The notes beneath the pieces were generated by a model that was not told where the DNA came from, did no database searches, and saw only the letters and a program-made list of their open reading frames with translations. From positions 1-15,055 of the forward strand of contig JAGIAF010000051.1 of assembly GCA_017745015.1 (NCBI GenBank): DNA of 15,055 bases, read 5' to 3'. The first letter of the stretch is position 1; the number at the start of each line of letters is the position of its first letter. The DNA comes from Bdellovibrio sp. Its GTDB lineage: Bacteria > Bdellovibrionota > Bdellovibrionia > Bdellovibrionales > Bdellovibrionaceae. Shown here in pieces: positions 6,120 to 13,291 of the stretch. A program made the position numbers and the translations under genes.

Positions 6120-7574
6120 ATGGGCACATGGTTTCGCGGCATCCGCGGTAAACTTCTTTTCTCTGCAATTCTTCCAGTTGTCGGTTTTATGATTTTAGGT
6201 TTCATGGCTCACCGAGGTGAAGCCAACCTCGGCGGTCTGCTTTCGCAATCATACGAACAGATCATTCCAAACGTTCAATCTTTGAATGGAATGGAGGGAG
6301 GGCGCGCACGTATTGGTCAGTATCTTTGGGGAGCGATGGCGAACAAAGACTTTCCGAAGAAGCGTGATTCATACTTGAATAAAGCAAAGACGGCGATTGA
6401 AGACTATCGCGCGGCTTACACGGCTTATGAAAAAGCCAGCAATCTGCCTGGTGAAGAGAAAATCTATGCACCGGTGAAAGCCATCAACGAACGCTATCTA
6501 GAGCTTGTGAAGCACAATATGGACGTGATGGCGACGGGAACTCCGGAGCAAGTGGATGCTCTGAACGATGAAATGGGAGAAGGCGAGTATTTCAAGAACT
6601 CAACACTTATCAGAAAAGTCGTGAATGAGATTCTTGAGCTGTATAATAAAAACGTCCATGAAATGAATATTGAACAAGAAAAGTCTCGAGAGAGAGAAAC
6701 TGTCACATTGATCACGATCGGTGTTGTCTGCAGCCTTTCCGTCTTTGTCATCTTGATGGTGATCGCGTATCGCTTGAGCAGCTTGGTTTCAGCGATCGTG
6801 ACGAAATTGTCTGAAGCAGGACAGCAAGTGAATCAAGCCATCGGTCAGCTTTCAACGGCAGGCCAAGGTTTGTCTCAATCCTCTACGGAAGCAGCGGCTT
6901 CTCTTGAGGAAACTGTGGCCTCTCTTGAAGAGATGAGTTCCATGGTTAAGATGAGTTCTGATAATGCCAAACAAGCGGCAAGCCTTTCACAAACTTCGCG
7001 CAGTGCTGCGGAAGAAGGTGAAAAGGAAATCGCGAACCTTGTTGAATCTATGCACGATATTTCTTCTGCATCTAAAAAGATTGAAGAGATTATTTCTGTT
7101 ATCGACGACATCGCCTTCCAAACAAACTTATTGGCACTTAATGCGGCTGTGGAAGCGGCTCGGGCTGGTGAGCAAGGCAAAGGTTTTGCGGTGGTTGCGG
7201 AAGCCGTTCGTGCCTTAGCACAACGTTCAGCTTCGGCAGCAAAAGACATTACTACCTTGATTAAAGAATCTGTAGAGAAGATCGAAAATGGTTCTGATAT
7301 CGCGGATAAATCGGGTGCGGTTCTGAATAATATCGTAACGAGCGTGAAAAAGGTCTCTGACTTAAACGCAGAAATCGCCGCAGCCAGTGGCGAACAGTCC
7401 ACAGGTATTTCGCAAATTAATAAAGCGATGAATCAGTTGGATCAAAGCTCGCAAAGCAATGCCGCTTCCTCAGAAGAGATCGCTTCCACAGCGGAAGAAA
7501 TCTCTGCGCAATCCAATCAAATGCAACAACTGGTGATGGAGCTGAATTCTGTTGTTGTGGGTAAGGCAGCGTAG
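6120..7574 (+). CDS. Methyl-accepting chemotaxis protein
   Basis: A 484-residue transmembrane chemoreceptor. TM1 is at about 11-30, a mainly helical periplasmic sensor at 31-194 (four-helix-bundle type by length and pattern), and TM2 at about 195-217. The cytoplasmic signalling coiled coil has the conserved hairpin tip IDDIAFQTNLLALNAAVEAA, then RAGEQGKGFAVVAEAVRALA (about 328-367), which binds CheA/CheW. Adaptation-site-like segments (SLEETVASLEEM; SEEIASTAEEI) are on both arms. The segment after TM2 has no Pro or Gly-Asp typical of a HAMP domain, so HAMP seems absent or degenerate. There is no C-terminal CheR-binding pentapeptide (ends VVVGKAA). The ligand cannot be predicted. It converges with the transporter gene, with only 2 bp between stop codons. 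Confidence 0.93.
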   Translation: MGTWFRGIRGKLLFSAILPVVGFMILGFMAHRGEANLGGLLSQSYEQIIPNVQSLNGMEGGRARIGQYLWGAMANKDFPKKRDSYLNKAKTAIEDYRAAYTAYEKASNLPGEEKIYAPVKAINERYLELVKHNMDVMATGTPEQVDALNDEMGEGEYFKNSTLIRKVVNEILELYNKNVHEMNIEQEKSRERETVTLITIGVVCSLSVFVILMVIAYRLSSLVSAIVTKLSEAGQQVNQAIGQLSTAGQGLSQSSTEAAASLEETVASLEEMSSMVKMSSDNAKQAASLSQTSRSAAEEGEKEIANLVESMHDISSASKKIEEIISVIDDIAFQTNLLALNAAVEAARAGEQGKGFAVVAEAVRALAQRSASAAKDITTLIKESVEKIENGSDIADKSGAVLNNIVTSVKKVSDLNAEIAAASGEQSTGISQINKAMNQLDQSSQSNAASSEEIASTAEEISAQSNQMQQLVMELNSVVVGKAA

Positions 7575-7576
7575 TT

Positions 7577-9277
7577 TTACTGCCACATTCTTGAGAGGGC
7601 CACGATCACGGGGCCCCACAAGGTGAGCAAGATATTTCCAATAGCATAGGGGAGCGTAAAGGCCGTCGCCAGGATCTTGCTCCCTGATGCATCTTGTAAG
7701 GCATTCAGTGATGGCATTGCTGTCTGTGCGCCCCCAAGAGACGCCAGAGTCATAGCGGCATTTTGTTTTAAAATAAATCGTCCCACGATAAATCCTAGAA
7801 TCGGTCCCACCAGAGTACAAATCATACCGGCCAGCAGAATTTTTGCGACCATCAGGATGCCTCCGGTTTTAATGGCTTCGACGGCATTGGGGCCTGCTTT
7901 TAAACCAACGACAGCGATAAAGACTATCAAGCCAATATCAATTAAAATTCTTTGTGCGGATTCAGGAATCGCACCGACGTGTGGAAATCTTTTTTGTGCC
8001 CAACCGGCGATCAAGCCAACGACCAAGATTGAACCACTGGAGCCAAGTCCCAAGGGCACATCGCCAATGTGAAGGCTCAACAATCCAAACAGAGTTCCCA
8101 AGCACACACAAAAGGCCAAGAACGCTAAATCAGATTTTTGTGGATCAGGCTCGGCAAAACCGACGATCTTGGTGGCCCGATTGAGATTTTCCGTGGAGCC
8201 CATGAGATACAATATGTCACCATGATGAATTTCAAGCTTTGGCACCAAGGGCATTTCCACAGGGCCACGCATGATTTTCTTTAAGAACAAGCCACGTCCG
8301 TTTTTTGCAAGTTCGCCCAGAGTTTTGCCTTCTACTTCTTTGTTGGAAACGAAGATCTTTCTTTCTGAATAATCCACGGAAAGCATTTGATGGCTGTCAA
8401 TCTCGGGACCGATTTTATCGATGCCTTGAATAAAGCCCGTGCGCCAGCCGCCAAATGTTATGATGTCACCTTCATTCAGAACAAATTCCGGAGAGATTGT
8501 TGTCAGTTTCCCATCGCGCTGAATCTTCTCAACATACAGCCGATCCGGATAATATTTGGTTTCAATTTCGCTGACGGTTTTACCGACAAACTCTGGATTT
8601 TTGACGACATAAGCTCGAAGTGTTTCTTTATTGGCGGTCTTAAAGAAACTCTCGGAGTCAGCAGAGCCATCTTTAAACATGGCTTTCTCAAGTTCCGCAC
8701 TTTCTTTCTTGAGATCAATTTTGAAAATGGCGGGAAGAATGACCACCAACAGCAGAATCAATCCCACGTCACCGAAGATATAAGTCATGGCATCAGCGAT
8801 GGGCACATTTGCCGACAAACGATCTTTTTCGGGCGTGGCGATATTTAATTCATGAATCGCACTGATTCCGGTACCGAGGGCTGCTGACTGCGTAAGACTT
8901 CCTGATAGTAAACCTGCCGACGTGCCTGTATCAAAGCGCAGAGCCCAGGCACAGGCAATGACTGCAAGCAAGCCACCCACGTTCACGGTCACCGCGATAA
9001 TAATCTGCGGTAAGGCAGATTTCTTAAGACTTGAAAAGAACTGCGGCCCCACGGAATAGCCAATGGCAAAAAGAAAAAGATCAAAGAAAGCCCAACGCAG
9101 AATTTCGGGAATGTCGGGAACAAAGAAAACTCCCACACCTAAGCCCGCCAGCAAAGTGCCTACCACAGAGCCTAAAGAGAAATGGCCGATTTTAATTTTC
9201 CCGATTAAGTGGCCTACAAAGATTGAAAAAAAGATCGTGATTTCGGGGTGGTCATGAACCAATTTGTGAATGTCCAT
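7577..9277 (-). CDS. AspT/YidE-type transporter with two RCK_C domains
   Basis: A 566-residue inner-membrane protein with the layout of the aspartate:alanine exchanger (AAEx) family: about five membrane segments in residues 12-190, a cytoplasmic middle with two TrkA_C/RCK_C domains (about 219-290 and 298-375), and about six membrane segments in 385-562. Family-typical repeated motifs occur in both halves: SGSLTQSAALGTGISA at about 125-140 and SLGGAQTAMPSLNAL near the C-terminus. Characterised members exchange aspartate and alanine (AspT) or other small dicarboxylic metabolites; many, such as YidE and YbjL, have no confirmed substrate, so only transport of a small anion is implied. The RCK_C domains may bind a nucleotide or other ligand and gate transport. 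The ATG at 9275-9277 lacks a clear ribosome site. It appears to be monocistronic. Confidence 0.9.
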   Translation of the reverse strand: MDIHKLVHDHPEITIFFSIFVGHLIGKIKIGHFSLGSVVGTLLAGLGVGVFFVPDIPEILRWAFFDLFLFAIGYSVGPQFFSSLKKSALPQIIIAVTVNVGGLLAVIACAWALRFDTGTSAGLLSGSLTQSAALGTGISAIHELNIATPEKDRLSANVPIADAMTYIFGDVGLILLLVVILPAIFKIDLKKESAELEKAMFKDGSADSESFFKTANKETLRAYVVKNPEFVGKTVSEIETKYYPDRLYVEKIQRDGKLTTISPEFVLNEGDIITFGGWRTGFIQGIDKIGPEIDSHQMLSVDYSERKIFVSNKEVEGKTLGELAKNGRGLFLKKIMRGPVEMPLVPKLEIHHGDILYLMGSTENLNRATKIVGFAEPDPQKSDLAFLAFCVCLGTLFGLLSLHIGDVPLGLGSSGSILVVGLIAGWAQKRFPHVGAIPESAQRILIDIGLIVFIAVVGLKAGPNAVEAIKTGGILMVAKILLAGMICTLVGPILGFIVGRFILKQNAAMTLASLGGAQTAMPSLNALQDASGSKILATAFTLPYAIGNILLTLWGPVIVALSRMWQ

Positions 9278-9329
9278 AGCTAAATTCTAGGGAGTTTGTT
9301 TGCGGGAAGCTAAGGTGGCGAGGTAGGGC

Positions 9330-9375
9330 TGTAAAGACGCATTTTACACTTTGCGCCATGCAGATTTGTCATGCA
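9330..9375. promoter_or_regulatory. Repeats in the divergent intergenic region
   Basis: Between the transporter and the HD-domain gene lie TGTAAA-N7-TTTACA (9330-9348) and a direct repeat CATGCA at 9357-9362 and 9370-9375, 13 bp apart. They could be regulatory for either divergent gene; no known operator was recognised. Confidence 0.25.
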
Positions 9376-9405
9376 ACTTCAGAAACGTTGTTATAACCCA
9401 GTTCC

Positions 9406-9981
9406 ATGCTCATGGAATTGCCGCCACTCACAGAAAAATTGAATCGTCCTGAAATCATCCAGAAATCATGGGTGATCACTCTTTCCGGAAACCGCTTTAA
9501 TATTTTAGAGCCAGATCCAGACGCGGTGAAAATCGAAGACATCGCTTGTGCATTAGCACGTCAGGCGCGCTTCAACGGTCATACAAGATTCTTTTATTCC
9601 GTAGGTCAGCACTCGTGCTTGGGAGCGGAAGTATCTCCGACAAAAGATATCGGATTGCAGATGCTTTTCCATGATGCGACTGAAGCCTACATCGGCGACT
9701 TGGTTTCTCCGGTAAAAGCGTTACTTCCTGATTTTGAAATTATCGAGTCACGCATTCACTGGGCGATCTCTAAAAAGTTCAATTTGGATTACCCAATGCC
9801 GAAAGTGATTAAGCAAATCGACCGCCGCTTGCTTGCAACAGAAGTGCGCGATTTGATCACAAAAGATTTGAAGTCGTGGGGGATTGCGGAAGATGAACCG
9901 TTTGATTTCCCAATCATTCCTTGGCCGCCTGAAGTGACTGAGGCGAGATTCTTGGAAATTGCCAGACAACTTTTGAAATAA
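9406..9981 (+). CDS. HD-domain phosphohydrolase (YfbR-like)
   Basis: A 191-residue cytoplasmic protein of the HD metal-dependent phosphohydrolase superfamily (COG1896/YfbR-like). Visible features are DIACALARQARFNGHT at about 45-60, FYSVGQHS with metal-ligand candidate His69, the HD pair His89-Asp90 in MLFHDATEAYIGD, and a later Asp in KQIDRRLLATEVRDL as the probable fourth ligand. E. coli YfbR is a deoxynucleoside 5'-monophosphatase; this shorter group is widespread, and its substrate is usually untested, so a nucleotide is likely but not shown. Start choice is uncertain: ATG at 9406 and ATG at 9412 are both in frame and neither has a clear Shine-Dalgarno sequence. The stop lies at the base of the long terminator hairpin that follows. 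Confidence 0.85.
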   Translation: MLMELPPLTEKLNRPEIIQKSWVITLSGNRFNILEPDPDAVKIEDIACALARQARFNGHTRFFYSVGQHSCLGAEVSPTKDIGLQMLFHDATEAYIGDLVSPVKALLPDFEIIESRIHWAISKKFNLDYPMPKVIKQIDRRLLATEVRDLITKDLKSWGIAEDEPFDFPIIPWPPEVTEARFLEIARQLLK

Positions 9982-10042
9982 AAAAAGCCGGGGAGAGTGA
10001 TCTGTACCCCGTTTGTGGGACAGATCAGAGACCGGCTTTTTT
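9981..10042. terminator. Long bidirectional terminator
   Basis: AAAAAAGCCGG (9981-9991) pairs with CCGGCTTTTTT (10032-10042). After a small asymmetric internal loop, TGATCTGT (9998-10005) pairs with ACAGATCA (10020-10027), and CCC/GGG closes a 7-nt loop past one bulged A. With A-runs on one side and T-runs on the other it ends transcripts from both the HD gene and the minus-strand gene at 10052. It is longer than a typical terminator. Confidence 0.9.
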
Positions 10043-10051
10043 ATTTTTGAA

Positions 10052-10453
10052 TTACTGAACTAGTTTTACGATGAACTCGACAGCTTCTAAGTGGCAGAAC
10101 GCCGTTATGGAGCGAGCCATTGTGCCGCCATCTTTATCGAAGTGGGCCTGGCAACGCGCCGACATAGACTTCAAAAGATTCAAATCTGCTTTTTTAGCGG
10201 GAAGTGTTTTCAATTCATTGTAGCAAACTGTGGAAGCAAGTGCTGTTGTGTAGTTGTCCATAGAAGAACCGTAAGCACAAGCGTGCGCCAGTTTAGCAGC
10301 TTGGTAGCAGTTTTCTGATTTGGAGATCAACTCTTGGAATACGTCTGGGGTGTTGTAGATATCGTTGCCGTTTTTATCTACGCACTGGTCTGCCATTGCG
10401 AAAGAAGAGATTAAAAGAGAGCCCGCAATAAGAATCGTTTTAATAGTTTTCAT
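10052..10453 (-). CDS. Small exported Cys-rich protein
   Basis: I do not recognise this 133-residue protein. The ATG at 10451-10453 is chosen because it has AAGGA 7 nt upstream and opens directly into a signal peptide (MKTIKTILIAGSLLISSFAM, cut after AMA). Translation could be extended 20 codons upstream, but that part has no ribosome site and would put charged and aromatic residues before the signal. The mature part of about 110 residues has six cysteines (QCVDK, ENCYQ, HACAY, TVCYN, ARCQA, FCHLE), an even number suited to three disulfides, and looks mainly helical. It is the last of three same-strand exported-protein genes, 101 bp after the metzincin gene, and ends at the bidirectional terminator. 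Confidence 0.8.
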   Translation of the reverse strand: MKTIKTILIAGSLLISSFAMADQCVDKNGNDIYNTPDVFQELISKSENCYQAAKLAHACAYGSSMDNYTTALASTVCYNELKTLPAKKADLNLLKSMSARCQAHFDKDGGTMARSITAFCHLEAVEFIVKLVQ

Positions 10454-10532
10454 AATCGTTCCTTTATTAGTTTTATAAGTCAGATACAGCGCCGTTATTT
10501 CACAACAGCGCATTATCTGTAAATTAGAACTA

Positions 10533-10547
10533 ATAGAACGATTCTAT
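10533..10547. repeat. Short dyad between exported-protein genes
   Basis: ATAGAA-CGA-TTCTAT, perfect 6-bp arms, about 80 bp upstream of the start at 10453. The surrounding 40 bp repeats TAGAAC three times (starting 10525, 10534 and 10556). It could be an operator or a weak 3'-end structure for the metzincin transcript. Confidence 0.3.
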
Positions 10548-10554
10548 CTAAAAC

Positions 10555-11757
10555 TTAGAACGAAGGGCGGATGCGATGAGACGAGAATAGAGTGGTAAAC
10601 CCGTATTCCGAGCCTCCCAGGATCACCATTTGCAAGGGACTCACTGTCAAAATTACAGAGCGATCGGGGACTGGTTGGTCGACACGTGACAACTTTAAGT
10701 TCATGTTCGCAAAGAGCTGAACTCCGCCAGTCATAAAATCCACTTGGTTCGCCGCAGGGAAAGTGAAGACCTTCTGGTCTTTATTCAGAACAAGCTGAGT
10801 GATCACATCAAACTTATAGTTCAAGAGAGTTCTCGACAGCATGTCTGCAACGAAGTGCCCTAGCAGGCGTGAGTTGCCATTCTCTTCCACGGCATAGAGG
10901 CTGGCAAAGATCTCTCCATCGGTATTGATCGGACTAAGCACTACACGCAGGCAGTGAGTCGCTTCAGCAATATTCAACCACTGGCGAGTGGCTGCTGAAA
11001 TCTCGCAAGATTCTTGGCTCTTCAAATTGCTCAGGATCGGAGCGATACCTTGAACAAAGCCATAGCCGATTTTGTTTTTAAGAACGGCGGCTTGCGGAGT
11101 TGATTCTGCCATCAGATTCAAAGCAGCAGGATTCTCTGGAATTCCTGTCATCGTGGCATAGTCGCCGCTCTGATGAGGGATGCCCAAGATATGTCCCAAC
11201 TCGTGGGCGATCACTGTGGTGAGGCGTGAATCATTCGTCCAAACTTTTTCTAGCCATGCAGGTTTATTCAAATCACCAGCAATATATAAAAAGCCGCGAC
11301 CTTTCAATGTGACGGAATCATAGTCCGTACGAACGGTCAGAGCGACAACTTCAGTTCTGCGTGATTGCACATAAAGAGCTTCTTCTTTACTCAAGGCGCC
11401 CTCGCCAAGAATGAGCTTTAGGTCCACTTGAGAGTCACAAGCGATTTCTACAAACTTTGGAATCGAAAGAGGCAGATGATTCAGGCTTTCTTTTGTGTAG
11501 TTTTCATTTTCTTGAAATTCGCCGCGCCAGAAAGCTAAAGATTTTTCGAGTGCGACTTTTACAGCAGATGAAGAAGCAGAGAAAGATTTCGCATCAGCTT
11601 TGATGCAATATGTGACGACCGGAGAGTTCACAACGAACCAAGGATTGCGAGTGTCGCCAACTAAGTCCCCACCGGAAGAAATCCATGGTCCCGCAAAGGC
11701 CATCGTTGCAATCATTAAATTACTCAAAAGAGCGAGAAGAGAGATAGATTTAATCAT
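10555..11757 (-). CDS. Secreted metzincin-type zinc metalloprotease
   Basis: A 400-residue exported protein. From the ATG at 11755-11757 (AAAGGA about 9 nt upstream) a signal peptide covers residues 1-22 (cut after AFA), followed by GPWISSGGDLVGD. The zinc-binding consensus of metzincins, HEXXHXXGXXH, is complete as HELGHILGIPH (His185, Glu186, His189, Gly192, His195), and a Met-turn candidate LNLMAES (Met216) lies 21 residues later. Matrixin- or astacin-like M10/M12 families share this arrangement, but the flanking sequence is not close enough for me to choose one. About 160 residues precede the catalytic core and about 180 follow, the latter with beta-like pattern and two cysteines. A TTG seven codons upstream is possible but less likely. 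It lies between two small exported proteins on the same strand. Confidence 0.88.
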   Translation of the reverse strand: MIKSISLLALLSNLMIATMAFAGPWISSGGDLVGDTRNPWFVVNSPVVTYCIKADAKSFSASSSAVKVALEKSLAFWRGEFQENENYTKESLNHLPLSIPKFVEIACDSQVDLKLILGEGALSKEEALYVQSRRTEVVALTVRTDYDSVTLKGRGFLYIAGDLNKPAWLEKVWTNDSRLTTVIAHELGHILGIPHQSGDYATMTGIPENPAALNLMAESTPQAAVLKNKIGYGFVQGIAPILSNLKSQESCEISAATRQWLNIAEATHCLRVVLSPINTDGEIFASLYAVEENGNSRLLGHFVADMLSRTLLNYKFDVITQLVLNKDQKVFTFPAANQVDFMTGGVQLFANMNLKLSRVDQPVPDRSVILTVSPLQMVILGGSEYGFTTLFSSHRIRPSF

Positions 11758-11785
11758 GTTCTCAAGTCCTTTCGTCAAAGGCGCT

Positions 11786-11811
11786 GGGCCACCGATTTTC
11801 TTCGGAAGCCC
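11786..11811 (-). other. Intercistronic hairpin upstream of the metzincin gene
   Basis: On the minus strand GGGC-TT-CCGA-AGAAAA-TCGG-TG-GCCC: two 4-bp stems around a 2x2 internal loop. It lacks a U-run, so it is not a standard terminator. It lies in the 74-bp gap between two same-strand genes and could affect processing or differential expression. Confidence 0.35.
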
Positions 11812-11831
11812 GTGTTAGCGCTATTTCCAGG

Positions 11832-12272
11832 CTATTGCAAAAAGTATTGGCAAGTTTCGCGGTAATTATTTTGTGCTTGGAACAATTCTGAAACCATAAA
11901 ATTTCCATTACGCTTATAAGTCGTCGAGATGTTCAATTGAATAGGTTGTTGGCCAGGTTTGGTTGCAATTCCCGTGTAGAGATATTGAAGTTCGGAGCAG
12001 TTATTCACGAAGTTCATGACTTCGTAAGCTACGTTGCTTTCTCCTGGAATCGCTGGCACGTGAGTCTCAATAACTTGGCCAATTGGGAAAATGCGGTTGG
12101 ACAATACGACTGTGTCGCAACGGTTTTGCATGATCATTACAGAGCTCTCAGTGACTCTGCCGCTGTTGTTTTGGCAGGTGCCTTTCCAAGAGCCAGTGAA
12201 GTCCGTACAAGCTGCGTGGGCTTGAAGAGTGATAAGGGATGCGAAAGCGATGAAAGCTGCGAGGCGATTCAT
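11832..12272 (-). CDS. Small exported protein, lipocalin-like start
   Basis: Unrecognised 146-residue protein with a signal peptide (MNRLAAFIAFASLITLQAHA). The mature part begins ACTDFTGSWKGTCQNNSG; the FTGSWKGTC pattern (G-x-W near the N-terminus) and the alternating hydrophobic residues that follow suggest a small beta-barrel or lipocalin-like fold, but this is only a resemblance. It has cysteines near both ends, including TCQYFLQ at the C-terminus, and so probably disulfides. The ATG at 12270-12272 has an AAGGAG ribosome site at good spacing. It is first of the three minus-strand exported-protein genes, 74 bp before the metzincin gene, and is divergent from the TIGR02147 regulator. Its leader contains the dyad at 12293-12314. 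Confidence 0.82.
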   Translation of the reverse strand: MNRLAAFIAFASLITLQAHAACTDFTGSWKGTCQNNSGRVTESSVMIMQNRCDTVVLSNRIFPIGQVIETHVPAIPGESNVAYEVMNFVNNCSELQYLYTGIATKPGQQPIQLNISTTYKRNGNFMVSELFQAQNNYRETCQYFLQ

Positions 12273-12292
12273 AAAAACTCCTTTTAAGGTGG

Positions 12293-12314
12293 GAGTGGTC
12301 GTAATTGGCCACTC
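12293..12314. promoter_or_regulatory. Dyad in the divergent promoter region
   Basis: GAGTGGTC-GTAATT-GGCCACTC: 8-bp arms with one mismatch (wobble if RNA). It lies 20 bp upstream of the start at 12272, near the expected transcription start if TATATT (minus strand, about 12326-12331) is its -10. It could be an operator or a leader hairpin. Confidence 0.4.
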
Positions 12315-12320
12315 AACTGA

Positions 12321-12370
12321 GATGCAATATAGAAAGGAATGGTGCTTAAAGATGCAATTTTATGGTGCAA
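12321..12370. promoter_or_regulatory. Direct repeats upstream of the TIGR02147 regulator
   Basis: GATGCAAT occurs at 12321-12328 and 12351-12358 (30 bp apart), ATGGTGC at 12339-12345 and 12362-12368, and TGCAA a third time at 12366-12370. They lie between divergent genes, where an autoregulator would bind. The 30-bp spacing is close to three helical turns. Confidence 0.35.
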
Positions 12371-12401
12371 ATAATGAGGTATTATTGTACTAAAAGTGAC
12401 C

Positions 12402-13232
12402 ATGAATATCTTTGAAGCCACGGACTACAAAAAAGCTCTGAAGGAAAAACTGCATTTTCTCAACTCCACGCGCTCCAGCCGTAAGCTGACAGTGCGGGGG
12501 ATGGCAGAGAAAGTGGGCATTCAACACACCTACATTTCCCGGGTCTTTAACAATGACGGTATTCACTTCAGCGAGGATCATCTTTTCGAGTTAGGCCATT
12601 TGTTAGAACTCAGTCGTGAAGAAATCGAATTCTTGATTCTGTTAAGAGCGTTTGAGTCTTCAACCTCTAAGCTGCGCAAAGATCATTTAAAAAAGAAAAT
12701 CGAAACGATTCGTCAGGACTACAAAATCAGTGCAAAACAAACGGGTTCCCGCATGGATTCGATTAGCAGTGATATGCATCATCTGCTAGATCCTTTTTCC
12801 GTGGTTACGCTGGCGGCGTTCTCGGTGCCGGAGTTCGCGCAAAAGCCGAAGCTGCTTTGCAATGTCTTAGGATTTTCGCAAGTGAAGCTTAAGGAAGTTA
12901 TCAATAAGCTCAAGCTTCAAGGCTACATTGATTTTGATGCGGAAAGTTTTACGGTCACAAATCTGCAAGTGCCGCATATCCATTACTCTGTGGACCATCC
13001 CCTGATGCGTGCCCATCAGCAATTGATGCGCACCTTGTGTTCAGCTCATCTTATGAAAATCGACGAGAGCGATAAGAGGTCCTTTATGGTGACTTTCGGC
13101 GCGGATGCAAAAGCGATTGCAGAGATACGCCGAAAGTTTTCAAGCTTTCTATCGGAGATTGAACCCTTGGTCATCAAAGCCAAGACGGAAAAAGTGTATC
13201 AGCTGAATTTTGACGTTTTTGAATGGTGTTAA
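12402..13232 (+). CDS. TIGR02147 family transcriptional regulator
   Basis: A 276-residue cytoplasmic protein. The N-terminal start IFEATDYKKALKEKL is characteristic of the TIGR02147 family, followed by a helix-turn-helix of XRE type at about residues 29-52 (LTVRGMAEKVGIQHTYISRV) and a helical LSREEIEFLILLRAFE segment. The C-terminal half (from about residue 125, DPFSVVTLAAF) is probably a winged-helix/DUF4423-like domain: a helix, LNVLGFSQ-type residues, then LKLQGYIDFDAESFTVTNL. The family is common in Bdellovibrio and Fibrobacter and is thought to regulate transcription; target genes are mostly unknown. The start is uncertain: ATG at 12402 or GTG at 12396, neither with a good ribosome site. 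TATTAT at 12380-12385 could be a -10, giving a very short leader. It is divergent from the exported-protein genes, which may be its targets. Confidence 0.85.
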   Translation: MNIFEATDYKKALKEKLHFLNSTRSSRKLTVRGMAEKVGIQHTYISRVFNNDGIHFSEDHLFELGHLLELSREEIEFLILLRAFESSTSKLRKDHLKKKIETIRQDYKISAKQTGSRMDSISSDMHHLLDPFSVVTLAAFSVPEFAQKPKLLCNVLGFSQVKLKEVINKLKLQGYIDFDAESFTVTNLQVPHIHYSVDHPLMRAHQQLMRTLCSAHLMKIDESDKRSFMVTFGADAKAIAEIRRKFSSFLSEIEPLVIKAKTEKVYQLNFDVFEWC

Positions 13233-13239
13233 AAAAGAA

Positions 13240-13269
13240 AAAGCCGAGGAGTTCATCACCCTCGGCTTT
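13240..13269. terminator. Bidirectional terminator
   Basis: AAAGCCGAGG (13240-13249) and CCTCGGCTTT (13260-13269) form a perfect 10-bp stem with a 10-nt loop, with A-rich sequence before and ATTTTT after. It serves the convergent regulator gene and the OmpA-lipoprotein gene. Confidence 0.9.
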
Positions 13270-13291
13270 AATTTTTCTCATCAAGAGCCAA

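Noticed and set aside
6875..7402. 175-codon minus-strand open frame inside the chemoreceptor
   Set aside because: It is the antisense of a repetitive Ala/Glu/Ser-rich coiled coil, which commonly leaves long open frames; there are no independent start signals.
8387..8848. 153-codon plus-strand open frame inside the transporter
   Set aside because: It overlaps the well-supported RCK_C-containing coding region on the opposite strand and shows no known motif.
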